Shown here: positions 41,973-52,100 of the stretch, one piece after another | Numbering within the stretch: position 1 is the first letter of the stretch | How the letters are laid out: the number at the start of each line of letters is the position of its first letter | Assembly (NCBI RefSeq): GCF_000622085.1 | Contig: NZ_JHWL01000001.1 | Coordinates: forward strand, 248,001 to 312,000 | DNA from: Butyrivibrio proteoclasticus P6B7 | Lineage (GTDB): Bacteria > Bacillota > Clostridia > Lachnospirales > Lachnospiraceae | Length of the DNA stretch: 64,000 nucleotides | Direction of reading: 5' to 3' | The notes under the pieces: model-generated | Database searches by the model: none | Told to the model about the DNA's origin: nothing | The model's input: the letters and a program-made list of their open reading frames with translations, nothing else | Made by a program: the position numbers and the translations under genes

Positions 41973-42215
41973 ATGGTGAACACAAGTAGAACTCATTCAA
42001 GGGAACCAAATAGTGAAAAGAACCGGGCAACCTTCGTAGTAAAAATTGAGTACTGTCAGAACAGAACCTGGCAAGGACGAGTTGTCTGGGCAGACGAAAA
42101 CAGGGTGGAATTCTTTAGAAGCGCCCTGGAGCTAATCAGGATCATGGATGAAGTTATTAGTCAGGGAGCAATGCTACAGATCCCAGACCAAAGCGAAGAA
42201 TCCTCCGTATCTTAA
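41973..42215 (+). CDS. Small TWQG-motif protein, copy 1
   Basis: 80 residues from the ATG at 41973, nine bases after AAAGGA; an ATG at 41955 would add six residues. The core ATFVVKIEYCQNRTWQGRVV, WADENRVEFF and RSALELIRIMDEVI is shared with copy 2 (48801) and with the C-terminal half of the protein at 57489. A polar N-terminus and Ser/Glu-rich end flank it. No signal peptide or membrane helix, so it is cytoplasmic. It lies upstream of the first giant surface protein. I do not recognise a named family; a regulatory or assembly role is inferred only from position. Confidence 0.65.
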   Translation: MVNTSRTHSREPNSEKNRATFVVKIEYCQNRTWQGRVVWADENRVEFFRSALELIRIMDEVISQGAMLQIPDQSEESSVS

Positions 42216-42222
42216 ACAAATT

Positions 42223-42425
42223 CTAGTAACTATCAATCAGATCAATCAAACAGATCAGTCTCTAGTAACTATCAATCAGATCAATCAAACAGATCAGTCT
42301 CTAGTAACTATCAATTAGATCAATCAAACAGATCAGTCTCAAGCAACTATCAATCAGATCAATCAAACAGATCAGTCTCTAGCAACTATCAATCAGATTT
42401 CAATCAAATCATTCAGTCTCAATAA
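42223..42425. repeat. 39-bp tandem repeat, five copies
   Basis: Units begin at 42223, 42262, 42301, 42340 and 42379, each 39 bases, the last degenerate. The array directly follows the stop of the small protein and stays open in that same frame to a TAA at 42423-42425, reading SSNYQSDQSNRSV per unit. It lies just before the giant gene. It is either an untranslated leader repeat or the separated tail of the small protein. Confidence 0.85.
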
Positions 42426-42503
42426 TTTAGAAAACAACATCTACAAACTTTTGGCAGGGAACACAAGTTAACACACTCGCAAATCTTATGAGGAGGTTAC
42501 GAT

Positions 42504-45500
42504 ATGTTAAGACAGTGGAACAAATTTTTAGCAATTATCCTCGCGATGACAGTTATAGCAACCACATTCAACTCCAACATGGCAACGGTACGTGTCATGG
42601 CTGAAGATGAAGTAGATGAGAGCTATAGCGAGCCAGCAGACGAGGGCGGAGCTCCTGAATATCAGGAATCCAACGATGACAACGGCGGCGACGGCGGCGA
42701 CGACGGATATTATGAAGGCGGCGATGATTATAGTGATGATCAGGGTGGCGATTATCAGCCAGAAGGCGGCGACGACTATCAGGTAGAAGCTCAGTCAGAA
42801 GGACAGCCTGAGGGACAGCCAGAAGGTGAGAACCCTGACGCAGCAGCAACAGAAATAGCAGCAGAAGGAAATACAGTTGAAGGCGAAGAGCCAGTAGAAG
42901 GCGAGACAGAAACTGATGAGTCCGCAGAGGCAGCAACACTTACTTCAGAAGATGCAGCTACACTTGCTTCATCAGAAGAGATAGTAATTGAAGTTGTAGA
43001 GCCTAAGCTCGTAACAGTTAAATACATTGCAGAGCTTGGCGGAAAAGTTTCTCTTTCAGAAGAGACAGTAGATGTTAATGATAAAGAAGCTACATTCGAA
43101 GGATCAACAGCTTCAGCAGTAAGCAGCTACTATCAGTTCGTAGCTTGGGTAGATGGAAGCGGAAACGTAGTATCCTCAGAATCTACATTCGTTCCATCCG
43201 ACCTTGAAGAAGATGCATCCTTTACAGCAACATTCATGAAACTCACAGAGATGCCAGCACAGAGCTTTGAAGGCTCAGCAGGCGGAATGAACGTATCAGT
43301 AACAGCTGACGAAGGCATTTTCCCAGAGGGAACAACAATGTCAGTAACAGCTATATCTGATGACGAAGCCCTTGACGCAGCTAACGACGCACTTGATGGC
43401 GAAGCTAAGCAGGCTAAGGGCGTTGACATTACCTTTAAAAACGCTGATGGCCAGGAAATTGAGCCAGCAGATGCAAAATATGTACATGTTTCAATTTCAC
43501 TTGGAACAAGCCTTGAAGGTGAATCCTTCAGCGTAATCCACAAAGATGATACAGGAAACGCAGAAGTAATCAGCGGAGCAAGCTCAGACGGAGCAAGCTT
43601 TGATACAAACTCTTTCTCAATCTACATCGTAGCTTCTGCAGATACAACAGATGAGCGTAAGGTTGAGACCTATATCTTTAAGGTATATGACGGAACTAAC
43701 TGGAACGTAGTATCCGAGCAGTTCATCAAGACTGGAGAAGTTCTTGAGAATCCTGGAATTCCATCCCTTGGACCAAATCAGGAGTTTACAGGATGGTACG
43801 TACAGGGATCATCAACTCCGCTTACTTTTGGACCAAAAGATGATATCTCTGCAAGCGCAGAATATATCGTAGAAGCTAAGATCGTTTACACATATTATGT
43901 AACACTTAAGGGAATATCAGGTGAAGTAGTTCAGGTTCTTCACAAATCAGTAGAAAATGACGGAGATGCAAAGGTTACTTTAAATGTATCGGTTACACCA
44001 AAGCTTGATACTCAGGCATTCATGGGTTGGAAGAACCTTGCAGACGAAGAATTTGATTATGGCGAAGAGATAAACGCAAAAGATCCTAACAACGCAACTC
44101 TTACAGCAATAATCAAAGACGGATTCTGGGTACACTTTGAAGAGAACGATGGTGGTGTTGGCGGCGGCGCTTCCTATACTAAGCCAGAGTTTGTAGCAGA
44201 CGGTGGATATGCAACAAGACCAGCAAAAGATCCTACAAGAAGTGGATATGACTTTACTGGCTGGTATACAACAGCAGCATGTGACACAGAATTTGCATTT
44301 GAATCAACACCAATCCACGCTGAGACAACAATCTATGCAGGATGGGAAGAGGGCAATGCACCATTTACAGTAGTTATCTGGAAGCAGAATATCGGCGACG
44401 CTGTAGATGCAGCAGATAGCGCTAAAACATATGATTATGACAGCTCTTTTGTAGTATCAGATAAGAAGATTGGAACAGAGATAACAACAGCAATCCTCAA
44501 TGGAGCAACAACTAAGACCTACAAGGGATTTACCTATAGGACATTTGAAGTAGAGAATAAAAACGCTTCTGATGGAAATAAAATTGCAGCAAATGGCTCC
44601 ACAGTTGTAAATGTTTATTATGACAGAAATAAGTACAAACTTGACTTCCAGGTAAGGAAGAATGGTTCGTGGACAACTGTTCATTCTATAGAAGCACTTT
44701 ATGAGCAGAATATATCTAATCACTTCCCGATTACCGGATATACAGATTACAGATGGGAACCACAGGACAGTGACACCTTCAAAGAGGTTCTTGTAATCAT
44801 AGATATTATGCCTGCAGAGAATATAGTATTCCATGCAAGTAACAAGGCAGACTATAAACAGATAATGGAATTCTACGTAGAGGCACTTCCTGGGGCAACA
44901 AATACAGTTCAGTACAATGGAAAGACCTTTGTAAAGCTTAACTCAGTAGAAGCTCATTACAATTACATTACTTATGAAGAGGACTTCATTCTCTTAAACG
45001 GATTTACAAGATTTGGTTCAGTACCTGGCTTCTCATATGTACAGGGAGTAGGTAACGTAGCTCTTTATCATAAGAACGGAACAATCAAGTTCTACTATAC
45101 ACGTAACTCCTACAACTTTACTTTAGAAAGTGCCATTGATACAAATCCAATTCCTAAATATGAGAAGGAATATCAGCTTAAGTACGAGGAGCCATTAGTA
45201 GATCAGAAGACAGCAGCAATCCAGTATGCTAAGTCATTAACACCTCCTGAAGGATACGAGCTTAAGACAAATGCAAATTACGAGGCAGTTCTTTGGGCAG
45301 ATCCAGCAGGAACAACAGAGTTCGACTGGTCCAGAACAATGCCAGCAAGTAATGACGTAAGAGCATACATCGTTTGGACTAAGGCTTGGTACAATGTAAA
45401 ACTCGATCTTAACGTAGATAACGATCAGGATCCAGCCACAACAGAAGGCTATGGAAGAGTAGAGATCTCTAACAACCAGTCAAGAGACTTCTGGGTACCA

Positions 45501-48500
45501 TATCATGATTCAGTAGATAAAGACTCTATCATGAACAGATTCAAACTTGCCGGCTATGAGCTGGTTGGATGGTTTGTAGCAGAAACAGGTGAGCCTTACG
45601 ACTACGGCAAGGTATCAGCAGATGTTAACCTCTACGCTAAGTGGAGAAGAACAGGTGTAGTAAAAGTTAAATATGATGAGAATGGCGGAACACTCCTTGA
45701 TTCTAACAGAGATACAAATAACTACGCTGGAGATTCAACAGTAATAGTTACAGCACCTCCTACAGCTCCAGAAGGAAAGGTATTTGCAGGATGGATGCTC
45801 CTTAAGAGCGATGGAACAGATTACCAGCGCCTGTATCCAAACAGCAACTTCGACATTACAGATCAGCTCATAACAGTAATTGATGGAACTAACTACGTAA
45901 TACTTAGAGCAGAATACGACGATATAGGTCTTAATCCTGACGATAAGTACGTGACAATCACTTACGATTCAAACGGTGCAGGAGCAGCACCAGTTACAGT
46001 ATCAACCAACGAAGGTGGTCAGAGACTTAGAGTCAATGAAGCTATCACAGCTTGGGATCTTGCTACAGCAACTTCTAATGGTTTTGTAAAAGAAGATTAC
46101 GACCTGGCCGGATGGAACACTGACAAGACAGAAGCTGATAATGGCGTAGTAATGGTAGCTCTTGGAAAGAAGTACATCATAGCTGACCATGATTCAATAG
46201 AAGGCAATACAGACGCCAATACTCTTTACGCAGTATGGAAGAAGCAGACTGGAACATATACAGTTCAGTATTACAAAGATACAACAGATTCCTATAACAA
46301 GATAGGTGAGTCAGATCCTGTAACAGTAGAAGTTAAGACAGTTATCACACTTTCAGAAAATGAACTTAATGCGTTCAAAGATGTTGCAGGAACAGGTTAC
46401 CACGATGGCGAGCAGGTTGGCGGACCATACACAGTTGTTAAAGGAACTAACGTAATCTACGTAGTATACAAAGCAGTAAAGATCACAGTTACAGTAAACG
46501 GTACAGAAGAAGAGTACACCTACGATGGAGAGACACATGAAGTCGATGGCGTAGTTCTTAAAGCAGTTGATGAAAATGGTACAGAAGTAGACTTCACAAC
46601 TAGTGACTACACATTTACTGATGACGTTAAAGTATCAGCAAAACACGTAAGTGAGTCTACAGAGAAGGCTATCGATGTAAACGCATTTACAAGTACTGGT
46701 GCAAGATACCATAACGTAGAATTCGTAGCAGGTACAGTTACAGCAAATAAGATCACAATCAATAAGGCTCCATTAACAGTAACTACAGGAACAGAAAGAA
46801 AGCTCTACGACGGAGAGCCTCTCGTAGGAACAGCACAGGTAACAGGCTTTGTAGCTAATGAAACTGCAGATATCACAGGAACAACAATTACAGATATATC
46901 AGTAGTACCTAACAACTATGATATTGACTGGGAGAATGCAACAGCTCTTGAAGGTGACTACCAGATCACATCTGAGACAATTGGAGAACTTGAGATTTAT
47001 GCAACTGAGGGTGAAATCATCCTTGAAGCAGCTTCTGATAGCAAGGTTTATGACGGAACACCACTTACAAATAGTACTGTAAAAGCTTATAACCTTCCTG
47101 AAGGAGTTGAAGTAATAGCAACAGCATCTGGAACAATCACAGACTTTGGTACAAAGGAGAACGTAGTAGATGATGGCTACGTATTCATGAAGAACGGTAG
47201 AAACGTTACAAGAGCATTCCTTAACGTAAGAAAAGTAAATGGTACTCTTGAAATTACACCTCTCACAGTTGAAGTAAAGATCACAGGACATACAGATGAA
47301 GTAACCTATGATGCAGAAGTACATGAGGTAAGAGGATATGATGTAGTAATAAATACAGATCTTTATACAGAAAATGACTTCGCATTTGACTTTGATGGAG
47401 ATGGAACACCTGATACTAAGGATGATGCAATAGCTAAGGGAAGCGCACCAGATACTACATACGAAATGGGACTTGGAGAAGGAAATTTCGCAAACATAAA
47501 CGAAACTGGAAACTTCACAGTAACATTTAAAGTAGATGATGGATGGCTCAAGATTAAGTCAAGAGATCAGAAGTACATCATCAGAGCAATAACAGTTGAC
47601 ACATCAAGAGACTTTACCGGTGAAACATATTCAGGATTTGGATATGACTTAGAGGTATCTGGATCTAGGACAGTAGTAAATCAGGTTACAGATCTGCTTC
47701 AGGAAGCATTCAGATTCCTGGCACCACTTGTAGTAGATGCAGCTGGACCTACTGAAGACGGATATACCTTCGAAGTAGATGGAAAAGAATATACAATAAC
47801 TGGTCTGTTCGTAAGTACAACAGCAAGAAACGTTGGAACATATGACCTTATAGTAGCTGGTCAGAACAATGCAGTTATTACAGACGCTAATGGCAACATA
47901 GTAACAAGTCAGTTTGAGTTTGGAGAGCCAACGGTTGGCGTTCTTACCATCAATCCTATGAAGGTAACAATCAAGACAGAATCAGATTCTAAGGTTTATG
48001 ACGGATCAGCACTAACCAATTCAGAAGTAACAATTATTCCTGGATGGGGCGTAGGAGATACAATCGAAGTAGTAGCTACAGGTTCACAGACACTAGTTGG
48101 AAGTAGCGAAAATACATACGAGATCACATATGTAGACGCAGATCCTGTAAACTATAGTATCGAAGATGATCTTGGAATCCTTGAAGTAACAGAAGGTGGT
48201 GGCGGAGATGATCCAGATCCACAGCCAGACCCAGGACCAGGACCAGGCCCAGGACCTGGACCGGGACCAAGCGGCGGAACAACTATAACTGATGCACCTA
48301 CACCTACAGCACCAGCACCTGCACAGGAAGTTCTTGGAGCAACAAGAGAAGAGCCTGCAGATGGCAGAGCAGTTCTTGGAGCAAGAAGAGGTAAGACAGA
48401 AGATGCTACAAATACAACAGCAAGAATCTTCGCAATCATCCTGGCAGCAGCTGTAGCGGCAACAGTAATCGTAGTTGGAAGGAAAAAAGAGGACGAACAG

Positions 48501-48509
48501 GACAACTGA
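42504..48509 (+). CDS. Giant cell-surface protein 1 (MBG and Listeria-Bacteroides repeats)
   Basis: 2001 residues, GGAGG before the ATG. Signal peptide 1-33 (WNKFLAIILAMTVIATTF, cleavage near VRVMA). Then an acidic Gly/Asp/Glu/Pro-rich region to about 160, beta-repeat domains, a Listeria-Bacteroides repeat near 565-610 (DPTRSGYDFTGWYTT), and about six MBG-like units from about 1325 to 1890, each starting like VTVNGTEEEYTYDGETHEV or SDSKVYDGTPLTNS. A Pro-Gly repeat (about 1899-1922), two VLGAxR motifs (about 1941 and 1956), a membrane helix (about 1975-1992) and a charged tail close the protein. It is a likely adhesin anchored by its C-terminus. No LPxTG was found. Confidence 0.85.
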   Translation: MLRQWNKFLAIILAMTVIATTFNSNMATVRVMAEDEVDESYSEPADEGGAPEYQESNDDNGGDGGDDGYYEGGDDYSDDQGGDYQPEGGDDYQVEAQSEGQPEGQPEGENPDAAATEIAAEGNTVEGEEPVEGETETDESAEAATLTSEDAATLASSEEIVIEVVEPKLVTVKYIAELGGKVSLSEETVDVNDKEATFEGSTASAVSSYYQFVAWVDGSGNVVSSESTFVPSDLEEDASFTATFMKLTEMPAQSFEGSAGGMNVSVTADEGIFPEGTTMSVTAISDDEALDAANDALDGEAKQAKGVDITFKNADGQEIEPADAKYVHVSISLGTSLEGESFSVIHKDDTGNAEVISGASSDGASFDTNSFSIYIVASADTTDERKVETYIFKVYDGTNWNVVSEQFIKTGEVLENPGIPSLGPNQEFTGWYVQGSSTPLTFGPKDDISASAEYIVEAKIVYTYYVTLKGISGEVVQVLHKSVENDGDAKVTLNVSVTPKLDTQAFMGWKNLADEEFDYGEEINAKDPNNATLTAIIKDGFWVHFEENDGGVGGGASYTKPEFVADGGYATRPAKDPTRSGYDFTGWYTTAACDTEFAFESTPIHAETTIYAGWEEGNAPFTVVIWKQNIGDAVDAADSAKTYDYDSSFVVSDKKIGTEITTAILNGATTKTYKGFTYRTFEVENKNASDGNKIAANGSTVVNVYYDRNKYKLDFQVRKNGSWTTVHSIEALYEQNISNHFPITGYTDYRWEPQDSDTFKEVLVIIDIMPAENIVFHASNKADYKQIMEFYVEALPGATNTVQYNGKTFVKLNSVEAHYNYITYEEDFILLNGFTRFGSVPGFSYVQGVGNVALYHKNGTIKFYYTRNSYNFTLESAIDTNPIPKYEKEYQLKYEEPLVDQKTAAIQYAKSLTPPEGYELKTNANYEAVLWADPAGTTEFDWSRTMPASNDVRAYIVWTKAWYNVKLDLNVDNDQDPATTEGYGRVEISNNQSRDFWVPYHDSVDKDSIMNRFKLAGYELVGWFVAETGEPYDYGKVSADVNLYAKWRRTGVVKVKYDENGGTLLDSNRDTNNYAGDSTVIVTAPPTAPEGKVFAGWMLLKSDGTDYQRLYPNSNFDITDQLITVIDGTNYVILRAEYDDIGLNPDDKYVTITYDSNGAGAAPVTVSTNEGGQRLRVNEAITAWDLATATSNGFVKEDYDLAGWNTDKTEADNGVVMVALGKKYIIADHDSIEGNTDANTLYAVWKKQTGTYTVQYYKDTTDSYNKIGESDPVTVEVKTVITLSENELNAFKDVAGTGYHDGEQVGGPYTVVKGTNVIYVVYKAVKITVTVNGTEEEYTYDGETHEVDGVVLKAVDENGTEVDFTTSDYTFTDDVKVSAKHVSESTEKAIDVNAFTSTGARYHNVEFVAGTVTANKITINKAPLTVTTGTERKLYDGEPLVGTAQVTGFVANETADITGTTITDISVVPNNYDIDWENATALEGDYQITSETIGELEIYATEGEIILEAASDSKVYDGTPLTNSTVKAYNLPEGVEVIATASGTITDFGTKENVVDDGYVFMKNGRNVTRAFLNVRKVNGTLEITPLTVEVKITGHTDEVTYDAEVHEVRGYDVVINTDLYTENDFAFDFDGDGTPDTKDDAIAKGSAPDTTYEMGLGEGNFANINETGNFTVTFKVDDGWLKIKSRDQKYIIRAITVDTSRDFTGETYSGFGYDLEVSGSRTVVNQVTDLLQEAFRFLAPLVVDAAGPTEDGYTFEVDGKEYTITGLFVSTTARNVGTYDLIVAGQNNAVITDANGNIVTSQFEFGEPTVGVLTINPMKVTIKTESDSKVYDGSALTNSEVTIIPGWGVGDTIEVVATGSQTLVGSSENTYEITYVDADPVNYSIEDDLGILEVTEGGGGDDPDPQPDPGPGPGPGPGPGPSGGTTITDAPTPTAPAPAQEVLGATREEPADGRAVLGARRGKTEDATNTTARIFAIILAAAVAATVIVVGRKKEDEQDN

Positions 48510-48607
48510 AAAAAATTAACGAAATAATGAACGAAATACAGATTAATATTATCGCTGTACAAAGTGAAAATTAACGGTTTATAAAATTTTAAGAATTACT
48601 GTTAGCC

Positions 48608-48643
48608 AAGGACTGGTGGGAATTCCCCACCAGTCCTTTATTT
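48608..48643 (+). terminator. Rho-independent terminator
   Basis: AAGGACTGGTGGG (48608-48620) pairs with CCCACCAGTCCTT and is followed by TATTT. It ends the giant 1 transcript. Confidence 0.9.
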
Positions 48644-48710
48644 GCGCGAATGAAATTTTAATTCCAAATTATGTCCAAAGTGTGAAATATAGTTTAGAAT
48701 AATACTGTCG

Positions 48711-48729
48711 GATTTTCTAAAAGAAAATC
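48711..48729. promoter_or_regulatory. Perfect palindrome upstream of small-protein copy 2
   Basis: GATTTTCT, AAA, AGAAAATC form 8-base arms with a 3-base loop and no T run. It sits about 70 bases before the ATG at 48801 and could be an operator. The rest of 48644-48800 is AT-rich with no frame. Confidence 0.4.
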
Positions 48730-48800
48730 AAAAATAATCGAAATTATGATGGGTCGTATGATAGGTCTTTTTCTAAAATGGTTACAGTGAGGTTTTTACC

Positions 48801-49052
48801 ATGAGAAAAAGTAACGATTCAAAAAACGATTTCTCCAATAGAACCACGAAGCAGGGGGCTACTTTCGTGGTGAAGGTTGACTACAGCCAGCGCGGTACTT
48901 GGCAAGGCAAAGTGGTATGGGCGGACGAGAATCGCACAGAGCATTTCAGAAGTGCTCTTGAACTCATCAAATTGATGGATTCAGCGATCGTTGCCACTAA
49001 TAGTCAGCTTAATGAGGAGAACGAGGGCGACGCTTCAAGCGGAACAGCATAA
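48801..49052 (+). CDS. Small TWQG-motif protein, copy 2
   Basis: 83 residues; a GTGAGG sits nine bases before the ATG. ATFVVKVDYSQRGTWQGKVV, WADENRTEHF and RSALELIKLMDSAI repeat the core of copy 1 almost residue for residue, while the ends differ. The giant 2 gene starts 86 bases later, as giant 1 follows copy 1. The conserved pairing argues for a shared job with the adhesins, for example controlling expression or export. Cytoplasmic by lack of any signal. Confidence 0.7.
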   Translation: MRKSNDSKNDFSNRTTKQGATFVVKVDYSQRGTWQGKVVWADENRTEHFRSALELIKLMDSAIVATNSQLNEENEGDASSGTA

Positions 49053-49138
49053 GACAATTACATAACAAATAACACCTGAATCTAATAACGCACTTGCAAA
49101 CATTTTTTATAGAAAACTTTATGAGGGAGGTTTTTCAA

Positions 49139-52100
49139 ATGTTAAAGAAGTGGAACAGATTTTTGGCATTTCTTCTTGCATTGGCATTGATCACAACCAT
49201 GTTTGGTAGTGATCTTGCTTCAGCGCACGTTTATGCTGCAGCAGAAGAAATAGTAGACGACACATCTTCTAATGATGATATCTGGGAAGACGTTCCAGAA
49301 GTAGAAGAGACATCAGAGGATGTAGCAGAGCCTGAGGTTATAGTTGAGGAGACAGATCCTACTATAATCGATGAGACTCCTGCAGAAGAAAATAATGAGG
49401 ATGGCGATAAGCCAGAATCATTAGAAGGAGAGGACGCAGCTTCAGCAGGAACTGACGTAGCATCAGAAGATGTTACTAATGAGACTGATGATGCAACTGT
49501 AGATGAAGACACAGATGCAGCAGAAGCCAGCGATTCATCTTCTCTTGCTTCTTCAGAAGAAGAGGCAACTGAGGCTTCTTCAGAGGCTTCTTCTATCGAG
49601 GAAATCGTAGAGGAAGAGGAAAAAGAGCTTCCATTCGAAGAGAGTGATGGTGGTGTTACAGTTAAGGCTGTAGCAGAGCCAGGTGCGTTCCCAGAGGGAA
49701 CAATCATGGTTGTCAAAGCTCTTACTGAGTCTGAAGCTAAGGCAGCAGCTGACGATGCATTTGAAAATGCGGTAGCTGAGGCTAAGGGTGCTGATATTAC
49801 TTTCTATTTCAAGGGCGCAGAGATTGAGCCTGCAGAGGGTAAGTCAGTAAAGGTTACAATGTCATTCGACACACCACTTGATGGTGATTCTTATAAGGTT
49901 GTGCACGTTGAGGATAATGGTGAGGCAGCCGTTATTGGTGATGCTTCTTCATCAGGTGCAGAATTCACAACCGATTCTTTCTCAATTTATGTTGTTGCAA
50001 AAGAAGATGATGACAATGTAGAGCGTAAGATTGAGACCTATACATTCCAGATTTATGAAGATGGTGAGTGGAAAACAATATCAGAGCAGACTGTAAAGTC
50101 TGGCGATATTCTTAATAACCCTGGTATACCTGATCTTACTTCTGATGAAGAGTTCAAGGGATGGTTCATATATGAGAATAATGACTGGGGCGCTGAAGTA
50201 TCATTTGGCGAGAGACAGGAAGCTGATATCGTTCCATACAAGGAGTATATTGTTAGAGCAAAGATTATTACAACATACCATGTTGTATTTATTGGTGTTG
50301 GCGGACAGGTTGTTCAGGTTAAGAACGTAACTGTTAAAGCTGGAGAAACACCTGAGCTTACACTTGATGTTACTGTAACTCCTGCAAAGGATACACAGAA
50401 CTTCACAGGTTGGACAAATAAGGAAGATGAATTCTTCGAAGATGGCGAGCTAATTGATCCATCTAAGGAAAAGAACCAGACACTTACAGCAGTTATTGAA
50501 GATGGTTTCTGGGTACACTTTGATGAGAATGATAACGGAACAGGTGGTGGAGCATCTTATACAAAACCTGAATTCGTTAAAGAGGGTGGCTATGCCACAG
50601 AGCCAGCTGATCCAACTAGAAATGGTTATAGATTCACTGGCTGGTACACAACTTCAGATTGCAGCACACTCTTTGATTTTGAGAATACTATAATTGAGGA
50701 TACCACATGGGTATATGCTGGATGGGAAGTTTCTGAAGCTTCATTCACAGTAGTTATCTGGAAGCAGAATATCAACGATAGCAAGACTGCAAATAATTCT
50801 GAAAAAACATATGACTATGACGATTCATTTGTGGTTGATAGCTACGAAGCACTCAAGGTAATTACAGATAGCATGCTTGGTGGTGCCCTTAATAAGGTTA
50901 CATCAGACCCTGAGCATTTTGGTGGATTCCAGCTTAGAAGTGATAAGTATGAAGTTAAGAACGCAGATGCTTCTCTTGGAAATAAAATTTCACCAAAGGG
51001 CGATACAGTTGTAAATGTATATTATGACAGAAAACTCATCACATACAAGTTCTATACATGTAATGTGGGAAGGAATGGTGCATATAATATAAAGGCGTAT
51101 TCACCAGCTTCCATGTCAGGTCTTTATGGACAGCCATTGTCAAAATATACCTATACATGGCCATCTACAAGAGTTTGGCACGAGACAGATGCTGTTGATT
51201 CATACAGTGACTGGGGTGGAACGTATTATTACTTAAGCGGAACGCAGATGACTTTCCTGGCACAGTTTAGTACTACAACAGATGTGGATTTCTACAGTAC
51301 AGATAGTGCTTCAGGATACTATCATTTCTATCATTATAAGCAGAATTTGAATGGTTCATATCCTAATACAGCTACTAATAGCGTGGTTAGTACCGGATCT
51401 GGAACATGGTATTTCTCAAATAAGTATGATGGATTTTCAGTAAAGTATTATGCAAAAAGTAGTAATGGACCATGGTCTGAAATAAGTGTTGACGACAGTG
51501 TTGTGTATCAAAATACTTCACTTTATATTCGATACGTACGTAATAGTTATAATCTGACAATTGCATCAGTTATAGAGCCTATCGATCCTATGACCGGTAA
51601 GCCTGTATCATCTTCAGTAGACGTTCAGAAAGTTTATAGCCTTCTTTATGAAGCAGCTCTTTCTGGTAAGAAGACAGATGCAGAGAACATAGCAAAGAGC
51701 TTTGATGCACCTAAGGGATATACAGTTAAGACAAAGGATGGAGTATATCTTTGGGCTGACCAGGCAGGTACAGTTCCATTTAACTGGAACCAGACGATGC
51801 CAGCAAATAACAATACAAGAGCATATATTGTTCTTACAAGAGCAGAATACCCAGTAGTTCTTGATCTTAACGTAGATAATGACTTCAATCCTGATACAAA
51901 GACTGGATATGATGAGGTTAATACAAATGGACAGTCAACAGGCTGGTGGTCATGGCACGGTGATACAATTGATAAGGATTCTATCACAACTAAGTTTAAG
52001 AGACCTGGATATGAGCTTGTTGGTTGGTTTAACGCTAATGGCGAGCCATATGACTATGGTAAGGTAGAATCTGCAGTTACAATCTATGCTAAATGGCGTA

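Noticed and set aside
42223..42425. CRISPR array
   Set aside because: The whole 39-base unit is repeated with no unique spacer, so it is a simple tandem repeat.
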